Assembly: GCA_024509875.1 (NCBI GenBank)
Contig: JAMPIV010013762.1
Span: 1-64,000, forward strand
From: Oreohelix idahoensis
Taxonomy: Eukaryota > Mollusca > Gastropoda > Stylommatophora > Oreohelicidae
DNA length: 64,000 bases
Direction: 5' to 3'
The notes beneath the pieces are model-generated. The model saw only the letters and a program-made list of their open reading frames with translations. It had not been told where the DNA came from and made no database searches. Positions 55,491 through 64,000 of the stretch are shown here, one piece after another (position 1 is the stretch's first letter; every line of letters starts with the position of its first letter). Made by a program: the position numbers and the translations under genes.

Positions 55491-55617
55491 CAGAAAGTGA
55501 AGGGAGTGCCCTGTTGTTGGATATGTACCCCATGCCTAGAAAACGAAATATTAGTGGACAATAACACAGACTGTACGCCTTGCGACCTCGGCAAGTGGCC
55601 AAACCATAACAAGACGG
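55491..55617 (+). CDS. mGluR-like receptor exon: cysteine-rich domain
   Basis: The exon follows a CAG acceptor (55488-55490; a second CAG allows a start three bases later) and ends at a GTAAGG donor. It encodes KVKGVPCCWICTPC, LENEILVDNNTDC and CDLGKWPNHNKT, matching the nine-cysteine domain of family 3 GPCRs, which links the ligand-binding lobe to the membrane part. Six Cys are in this exon. It starts in phase 0 and ends after one base of a codon, which joins the next exon to give Asp-Cys. Confidence 0.88.
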
Positions 55618-57100
55618 GTAAGGTTATTGTGTACACTGAACTTCACGTAGCTATTTCTGGCTTTAGTACAATCTCTCAACTTCTTGTTCAATGCCATTGT
55701 GGCTCAGAATCGATATAATTGCACTCAGGGTTAACCGATTGGTGCTCAGACACCCACAGCAATTGTGGCTTTAGTATTGCGTTATTCTATTTCCACTTTT
55801 GGCCAAAATTGATCTGAGGTCATAAATCGACATAACATAGTTTAATCTATCATCTTACACAATATTTTACTGTAACTAGTTTGTATCGTCCTAAAAATCC
55901 CATTTTAATGTGAAATGTCCTTCTTTTATCAACGAGTAACCCAAAAAAGTTTGAACGTGTTTTTCTCAAAACAAGCTGAAGTGTAGATGGAATAAAGCAG
56001 TACAATGGCGACGTAAAGTGTAGAAGGGTATGATTGCTGATTACCTCACTTTCTGTATCCATATTTTCTCTTTCCATCTGCCGAAGGTATTGACGACAGA
56101 GCATGATCTCCGTTTCTCTCGTGGTGATTTTAATTTGATTGATCATTTTGTTCAGTGTCTTAAATGATTTTATTTGTAGGCTATCAATATCACCATCATC
56201 TTTAATCTTCATTCATTCATTACCATTTAACACCCCATCGAATATAGGCCTCCAACAAACTCATGTCATGTCGTCCTGTTCTGGACCATCAGGTCAACGT
56301 CTTTCCATGTTTTGTTGCGGGACTGTTGTTTTGTTAGTGCTTGTTTGTGGGAATCTTAAATGCAGTATATTCTTCATGATCACATGAATTTAGATAAAAT
56401 ATCTCTACCTTCTAGGGGTAAACAGAACACCGCAACAAATATCCAGAAATCTTTGTGTCTGATCCATAAATTTATATATATATTTATGGCTTCACGTGTG
56501 CACGCTGTTCATGAATGCAATATATTTCTGACATACATAGCAATCCAACGATCAAATAAATTCTCCTCAGGCCACACGACATAGAACGCTTCATTTAATA
56601 ATTTCCAAGATATGTTTAGACACCGTGTCTACATAATCCAAAGAGATTCGCTGAGTCATTATCGTAGATACGTTTGATTTATAAATATATTGAATAGGTT
56701 TCCATCCGTAATAAATAATATATCTGTCCCGTGGACACAATTAACACAGACTCTTTAAATCCAGTAGCCAGAGCCACACATATATCATTTGTTAAAGCCA
56801 CACTTTTGAAGAACACATTATTGGACAACGCCACATAATCCAAGTGGTTGACACCACATACATTAACACACCTAATCGCAGTCAAGCCACGACACAGACT
56901 CCACTCTTATCCACACAAAACAAAGACACGTCATCACTTCACAACACATGCACGTACAGATGGATGCCTTTCTGTGCGACAAATATATTTTTTCAAATAG
57001 AATCTCCTATTTGCCGCGCAAAACAGCATCATAATACACGTCATTCTTATCCCTGTCATTTGTGGATCCAGTTCTCGTCTGCATGTGTTAGTATTAATTC
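55618..57100. other. Intron stretch, no feature
   Basis: AT-rich receptor intron without a recognised element. Open frames of 70-120 codons on either strand have no domain. Confidence 0.4.
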
Positions 57101-57440
57101 ACTACCAAAATCTATTGATTATCATTATTGTTTCAGTTTTTCATTAGTATTCCATCTTTTGTTATTGTTTCATTTTATCATCATTGTTTGGCTTTCTCAT
57201 TATTATTTCAGCCTGTCTTTATCGTTTCAATTTCTCTTGATCGTTTCAACTTCACGTTTTCATTTTGGTCTCTCATTATTGATTCGATTTCATTACCGAT
57301 TCAATCTCATTATCATTTCAACCTCTCATTATTGTCTCAGCCTGTAAGTTCCCTTTTAGGCTTACATTATCGGTTCATTCTCACATTCTCGTTTCTCTAT
57401 CTCAACGTTTTTATATTTCATTGTTATTTCAGTTAGTTTC
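57100..57440 (+). repeat. Degenerate pyrimidine-rich minisatellite
   Basis: Loose repetition of a 20-25-bp unit of the form TCTCATTATTGTTTCAGCC, with units diverged. Phe/Ser-rich frames of 100-167 codons running across it are products of the repeat. Confidence 0.75.
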
Positions 57441-57639
57441 TTCCCACTTCCGTAGCATTTTTTAAATCTTATTTCGTGTGTGCAATACTAAAGGAAGGAT
57501 GCTTGAGTGTTTGTTTTTTAATTGTATTGTTTCATTTGTTTGTGAACTACGTGTTTTAAAAATTGTTTCATGTCCAATTACCGAAATAATACTTTACATG
57601 CACTTAAACTATATCATTAATTATATATATATATATAAT

Positions 57640-57770
57640 TTTTTTTCAAGTAATTTTTTTTATTTTGTATTTTGGTTTAAGGAGTTTAGCCTCGTTTTGG
57701 CGAGGCGTACTCCGTTCAAACTTGACAAAATTTCCATCGGTTATATTAGGGCGCATGTCGAAATAAAATA
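57640..57770 (+). repeat. Dispersed repeat copy 2
   Basis: Second copy of the repeat at 48355-48470: T-rich tract, GAGGCGTACTCCGTTCAA, CGGTTATATTAGGGCGCATGTC. It lies in the intron just before the transmembrane exon and carries about 14 extra bases (around 57724-57737) compared with copy 1. Confidence 0.7.
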
Positions 57771-57944
57771 CCTTGTCGTAAATCTTTGGCTGGTAAATGT
57801 CATCGCACAAACTGTTTGATGACCCAGAAAGAGTAAAGAGTTTCTGTCACTTATTAGTCTGAATTTTATGTTCAACATGTCATAACGCTAAGATTTCATA
57901 AATGTCAAATTTGTTTTCTGGTTATTTTCTATTTGTCCCTTTAG

Positions 57945-58197
57945 ACTGCGAGGAGATCCCTATAGATTCCATCCATTGGAGCGACACAGAAGCCATTGTG
58001 AGCATTACTTTAGGAAGCCTCGGAATTTGTGCCACCCTGTGGGTGTTTGCGATCTTCATCCGGTATCACAACACGCCTGTTGTAAAAGCTTCGACCAGAG
58101 AACTGAGTTATATCTTGCTGGTTGGGATCTGTCTGGCGTTTGCCGCCAACTTCTTCATCGTGTCTAAGCCAGCTAAAGAAGTTTGCTATCTGACGAG
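57945..58197 (+). CDS. mGluR-like receptor exon: transmembrane segments 1-2
   Basis: The exon starts after CCCTTTAG and ends before GTTTGTG. With the single base from the previous exon it reads DCEEIPIDSIHW, then a hydrophobic helix (AIVSITLGSLGICATLWVF), the first intracellular loop RYHNTPVVKASTRELSY typical of metabotropic glutamate receptors, and a second helix (ILLVGICLAFAANFFIV) followed by KPAKEVCYLT. It ends two bases into a codon. The exon for transmembrane segments 3-7 is not in the window, so the gene continues beyond 64000, or is broken. Confidence 0.9.
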
Positions 58198-58744
58198 GTT
58201 TGTGTAAAGTGGGACTTTACGTACACTTCTATGTACAATTTACATTTGATGTCAATCTGTGTGTCTCTTGTTGGCCGGTCGTGTGCAGTGCTAGTCTGTC
58301 TGTTTGTCTGTCTGTCTGTGACTGGCTTTGTGCATAATTAGTCTGTGTGGCGATATGGACGTTGGATAGAAAACTAAAAAAAAGTTTCCAGAAATGGAGA
58401 AGAGAACCGGTGAACTAGAGGTAGGGAGGGCACAATACAAGTCAGGTAGTAGTCGTAATTTTTGATAAGATAGGTCTAGATATTTGTGGTCCCGTCCGAG
58501 CAGAGGTGATAGTGATAACTATGTTAGAGTAAGGTGTAAGAAATATGTTATTTTTCACGAGGGTGATATTGTAAGGGGAAGAACAGTCTTGGATTGAGTA
58601 ATTGCTCTAATCCAGCCTATCTTACGACTATATTTTAAGTTAGACGCACTTTCTCTCCCTGTACAAAATACAGGTTATACTACACTCACGTACACACAAT
58701 TTTGTGACAGAAATACGTACAGACGTGAAAAAATAACTATGGAT

Positions 58745-58826
<82 letters not shown>

Positions 58827-61649
58827 AGGGCAGGGGTTTGACCAACACTATAGCTTAAGGTTTATTATGTTTATTTTCACTAGAAATATCACAACATCAA
58901 GAAAACATTTACATCAATGAATTATAGTTTACAGACAAGAATGAAATCTAATCTAATAGGTCCTCCCTCTTATAAAGGAAAACAAGGAAAATCCCAACAA
59001 AGGTAGTTAACCCAAAGAGATCAACAATTAACAGTGGGAGAGGGGAATAGTCAGGACGGGTAAAGAATAAGTCCTTAATTTAACCTATCCCGTGAACACT
59101 CAGATTAGTGAGAGATAACTAAAGAGAATTGGTATGTTAGTGGTAACATAAGAAATAAGTTTCTTTCTATCCAATCACTCACTACACGAATACAGTGGCC
59201 ACTTTCAGATTTGCTTACCAAAATGTTGACGCAGCATACATTCCATGGAATTTAAACACTAACAGATATTATGACTATTCAGTCAGATTCGTTGTCAATT
59301 GCAGCCCCAGACTATCCGGTTTCCTGACTGCTATTTCCCGGGAGTCGCTGAAATTGATGCGTTAGTATTTTTCCTGGATATTCCTCCTTTCACTGCAGGT
59401 ATTGGCTTGGGATAAGTTTTCTATGTGGTGGCACCGTCATGGGAATTAATAGGTAAATATATTGTCCCAGTGTGGTCTAGCCTTAGGTGGCTGTGACACT
59501 CTCTGACGTGATGAAATGTTTAAACAGAAAGAATGTTACTCCTCGGCTGTTCTCTGAGGGAAATAGCCGAGTATGACCAGTGAGTTCTTTCGCGTATAAT
59601 TCCGTGGTAAGAAACTTTACTGTCATATGTGTTTAGAAACAGTGCTATAAATTCTTCCACAGCAGGCCAGTAATATTTATATATATATGGAAAGATTTTC
59701 TGGTATATAGTTCTGTTTTAGTTATACTTTAAATGTTATTGTTATTTGTTCTGGTTTTTGATTACTCTCATGGAGGGAGAAGGTGGACCGCACAGGGTCA
59801 CAATAAACAGATTTCACAACAATGTCTGGATGTTTAAGAACATAAGACCGTAATACCGTAAGACCGCTAGATTGCAAGGGTATGACCAGCCTAGATGTAG
59901 AAAATAGATAAACATGTAATCATAATATAAATCATATCCTAACACACTACGCGTTTAGGTAAGACCTGTTAATCACTCCGGTATTTAATTATATATATTT
60001 TTTTTAAAACCCACGAGTGTCTAGTTTATCTTAACGGTTTTAACTCGAGATATGAACACTAGTCGTTTATAAAATTACACACATATGAATAGAATTAAAT
60101 GGTATTTCGTCAATTATCAATCGCCTAGCGGTTTATAATTATTTGAAGCATCTCTCACTGGGGAAATAGCGGGTTATTAAATTTACGTTTACAGCTGGAG
60201 AAATTTGCTATATGTTTATTTAATACGTTTCAATTAACACAAAAATCCCAGTGAAATATAATGAAACTTAAACACGTTAAAACACTCAAATGCTAATAAT
60301 ATTACTACCGCAAATCAGGAAACTGAAATTATCTCCACGTATTAAAGTATCCAATTTGTAATATGGCTCTTATAATAGCGAGCTAGAATATTCAAGAAAT
60401 TCTGTAGCAACTGATAACCGAGTTTGATGAGAATGACTATATATTTAGAAATGCCGTATTTTCCCTCCGTAATGCGTAAATTCGCACGTAGAGCAAATTC
60501 TACGGTCACTTCCTGAATGAAAGATTTTTTACACACCTTTGCCGACGACATCGTCGTTCCAGCGGAGATCTCTTCCCCAGGCAACGGGGTTCTCCGTCTG
60601 CTCTGTTACCTGGTGTTAATCAACAACAAAGGTTTTCAGATCTCGGCGAAATTCCGGACGTGTAATGAACTTCAAACAATTCTACTTACACGTGTTTGTT
60701 GTACAGTGGACAGACGCCCTGGCCCGCCCCCTTTTGAAGGAATGACAGTTATGAATCTAAATATCTGCTTTAGATAACGCGTGAAAAGAAGACAGGTAGG
60801 TGTGGCTAACTATAAGTAATGCTGATAGCGAGAGAGGCATGGCTTACACGTAACCAACGTACATGCTAATTAGGAAGCGAGGGAAACCCACGTTGGACGA
60901 TTTGCTAGCAAAAAAAATGAGGGGTGACTGGAGTAAAACGACTGATCGAGATGTTCGATTTTCATACTCTGTCACGGTAGTTAACTGCACAGTTCTTAAT
61001 GATAGCTGTAGAAGGGAACAGATAGGTAAGTTACCTTCTCGCTAGACCTATCCTATGCTCCAGGGGTGTATATATAAATATGTGAGTGAAGCTCACCAAA
61101 TTTTAAATTATTAATATTTCTTTGACCACACAACAAAATATAACTGGAAATTTAAATAATTCTGTAACTGCAGTTATAAACAAATCAATGCACTTTAATG
61201 ATTAATGATGTATAGTAAAATTTAGCACCCTGGTATATCAATATCTTACAATGATTTCACACAAAAAAGTATATTGTCAATGTTTGGTCTTCTTCATCGT
61301 GTTATTGGCTTGGGTGCCTTGGTTTTTGTTTTCACGATAATTTGTACTTAACTTGCTTGACACGCTGTAGTAGCTGTCTTCCCTCGGACGTTAAAATATC
61401 TGAACATTGAAGATGCAATGCTTATGCCAAGAACAGTGTTGGTTCACTGTTAACCAGTTCACAATTTGCAAAATTGTGTCACGTTTGTCACCACTAGTTG
61501 AACCTGCAAAACATGACCAGTTTGTGGTATCTGTGGTTTATAACCAAGATGTCCCTCTGATGCTGACCAGCCACACTGTTGATCGACTCCTTCTTTCGAC
61601 AACATTGTCTTGAGAGTATGGTTAAGTCAGTCAAAAGAGGGCACGTCGT
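58198..61649. other. Downstream intron or intergenic stretch
   Basis: Contains a (CTGT)n run near 58296-58318 and an (AT)n tract at 58747-58827. I found no exon for transmembrane segments 3-7 of the receptor, no other domain and no transposon. Short frames near 60517 and 60863 are unsupported. Confidence 0.45.
58747..58827. repeat. (AT)n microsatellite, ~80 bp
   Basis: Nearly uninterrupted AT dinucleotides ending in GTATATAAGGG. Confidence 0.98.
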
Positions 61650-64000
61650 ATGACTATCGTGAGACATTCTAAATACCCATATATAAATTAAAAAGTAAAT
61701 GAAACCCCTAACGAATTACTTCAATAACAGGAAAGAGAAAAGGTAAAAGAGAACAGTGCTGTCACAATGGCGTACAAAAATCCCCCTTTTTCTGCTTCGT
61801 CTGCAAATCGTAACGTTTTCACGTTGATAGTAAAAGCCTACTGCATCACTACACGCGTTTCAAAAAATAAAACGTGTACTGCATTTCTTAGAAAAACCTT
61901 GAGATAGGCGCTGAGTGATGACCTAGATTTAATATTTCATTCATTCCATTTTATACACGGCGTAACTAAAAGACAGATGAAAGTAGGATAGAGAGAGAAG
62001 GACGACTGAAGGCAGGAAGCATGCAACACTAACACGCGTTTCGCGATCAAAAGTGAACGCAAAACCCATGCGTAAGGCATGAAGCACTAACTTTTTTTCA
62101 AATAGTCAGTGATAAAAAAACACTACTACTACAAGAATCAGGTTTAAAAACATGAAAAATGCTTATTAGGAAATATGAAATTCTACTGATTTACATCTAA
62201 GCTCCTGACTTTAGTATGACATAACAGTGGAAAAGGCAGGACAGGTGGCGGTTCTAAACAACGAAAAGGAATAAAGAACAAATATACGACTATCTTTGGA
62301 AAACACATATTTTGAACGTCGCCATGTAGCTCACTTTAACTTATATATTATTGTACGGCCGGACTTGCTAACCAAGAATATGTTATGTGTTACGCCTTTA
62401 GTCTGTTAATAAAATAGTTATGGCCAAAATACAATAGTGGGGGTGCCTGACAGCATGGAATCATTTCTGCTCATAAAATTTTTTTATAACGTGTTTGAAA
62501 AACATTACGTTACGGAAATAGCCTACCATGTTAACTCCTATTTGATTGGCGGGAATGAGATGTAAGACTAAACACGATTAGTTGGACTGCAAATACTAGT
62601 TTAGTTGTTAGGGGAAACGTGAGAAGGGTAATATTTTTTGAAAAGTAGGTAAACATGGCATGATTGGTTAGAGCTGCCAATATACTCAATTCATGGCGTC
62701 TGTTCCGGGCCACATCTTGTAATAAACCTACTAAGAAACAGTGCGTTGAGCACCAGTGCATATTTTTTCTAAATAAAAGCCTGGGACAGAGGCAGATCGG
62801 AAGTTGTGCCTATTCATTGCCAGTCAACGAAACTGTTTATTTTTCCATGAATTGTGGTAAGCTTGAAATATTTGATATCTTTTTAATGAAAATTGAATGT
62901 GAATTGATAATTTATGTCTGTCTATGTGTGTGGTTCATTGGCCAACATGAGAATAGCCTAAATATTGCTCCAACCTGAATAGGAGGTGTCGGAAAAAAGT
63001 AAAACTGCATGGGATTGCCAAACAGTACACTGACACCTATCTTATGGACTAGAAAGAAATAATGCTGGAATTGCAGAGGCGTAGTAACCATTAGGGAGGA
63101 GTATACTGGTGTAAATTGTTTCAGATGAAGCTAGCAGTGGCCTACAGCACTGAACGCAAGTGTTTGTTATGTATTGTGTTCAGTGTGGAAATAGAGTGTA
63201 AATTAGTTTTGAAATAGGAGGTACCACCTTCTTGTTTCAGGGACGGTGGTCCTAAGTCATTGAGGCAGCATTTGGCCTGAGGTGTGCTGAATCCTGAGGC
63301 TGACAGCATACTCCTTGGTCCAGATAGCGACCAGTGAGGTGGCTCCAGAACTCATTGAAGTAATCAAGCAGAGGAGTCTTTTCCTGCAGTCATCACGAAA
63401 GTTAAGAATTTGTGGACAAAGGAGCTCAACAATATGACCCCCCCCCCCCCCCCCTTCTAAAATTGACAGTAAATAAAGAGGGCCTATAAACTGTTTAAAT
63501 TAACAGGAACTGTGAATTTTTCCCAATAATATTTCCACAAGGATCAAACACTTGAAGTCATGATGACAAACAACACTCTAGCTTGAAAAACAAAACCAGT
63601 ATTAACTCATATTACTACTTCACAACTTACACACATAAGATAAGAATAATAAAATATGTCAATACCAAGATTATATTGATAAACTGTGTACATACTACTT
63701 GTAATTATATTGATTGTGATTCCTGGTTCACTGTGTAGTTGAATCAGGATATCTCTATGTAAAGGAATTAATACATAGATATATTTGACTTTTAAAACTG
63801 ACTCAGTTAAGATGGTCTTATAGAGTGTTACATGTGTGTGATTGTCACAGTGTTGTAAAGTGCTGTGAAATAAATTAAATTGTTTATGTGTCTGTTGTTG
63901 TTGTGACTTACACTTCATCATTTGCATAACCCTAGACATTCAACGTAGTCATCACAATATTCCAGAATAATTCTGACTGAGATATAAATGTGGTAGCAAG
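61650..64000 (-). repeat. Third, diverged copy of the palindrome's outer arm end
   Basis: Reverse complement of 43200-45588 and, over 62376-64000, direct match to 60-1700, at roughly 85% identity by eye with many small indels. Landmarks are GTGGGGGTGCCTGACAGCATG (62437; 125 in the left arm), GCGTTGAGCACCAGTG, and AGCATACTCCTTGGTCC. It runs off the window end. It is clearly older than the duplication that made the palindrome. Confidence 0.88.

Noticed and set aside
56844..57436. 100-167-codon Phe/Ser-rich frames in the receptor intron
   Set aside because: They run across a degenerate pyrimidine-rich minisatellite and show no membrane-protein family features.

Overview
This is animal nuclear DNA, almost certainly from an invertebrate with a repeat-rich genome. 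It has split exons of a class C (metabotropic glutamate receptor-like) GPCR, RTE-type and other non-LTR retrotransposons, a DD34D mariner, a tRNA-derived SINE, LTR retroelements and many microsatellites. I see no bacterial-type gene organisation. The phylum cannot be fixed from the sequence; the layout of the SINE reminds me of mollusc SINEs, but that is weak evidence from memory.

Layout. Positions 1-44986 form one large imperfect palindrome: a left arm (1-21989), a 171-bp spacer (21990-22160) and a right arm (22161-44986). Both arms carry the same cargo in mirror order: a microsatellite-rich inner part, a non-LTR retrotransposon fragment, a (CACT)n/(GTGA)n tract, a 5'-deleted mariner, an LTR retroelement of about 9.4 kb, and an outer non-coding part. 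The arms are close but not identical. The right arm carries at least five segments that the left lacks, among them a SINE and a short 125-bp insertion. A more diverged inverted copy of the outer arm end reappears at 61650-64000, where the window stops.

The most interesting object is the LTR retroelement (30849-40331 on the plus strand; 4546-13901 on the minus strand). It has two ~906-bp LTRs, a polypurine tract and a Gag with one zinc knuckle fused to a DSGA aspartic protease. It has no reverse transcriptase, RNase H or integrase. The place of pol is taken by a ~780-residue protein with an N-terminal DEK_C-like domain, five 15-residue tandem repeats, coiled-coil segments and a long RS/RE-rich region like that of splicing factors. 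Frame arithmetic shows that Gag-protease and this protein were probably one continuous frame of about 1,600 codons; each arm breaks it by a different mutation. It looks like a non-autonomous, gag-bearing retroelement family that acquired a chromatin/RNA-binding-like protein.

From 45 to 61.6 kb the DNA is single-copy apart from repeats. Three plus-strand exons (50453-50660, 55491-55617, 57945-58197) join in phase and encode the end of the ligand-binding region, the cysteine-rich domain and the first transmembrane segments of the receptor. The first intron holds a nearly full-length RTE-like element (about 50820-54235) with one frameshift between endonuclease and reverse transcriptase. Downstream receptor exons and most of the ligand-binding domain are not in the window.
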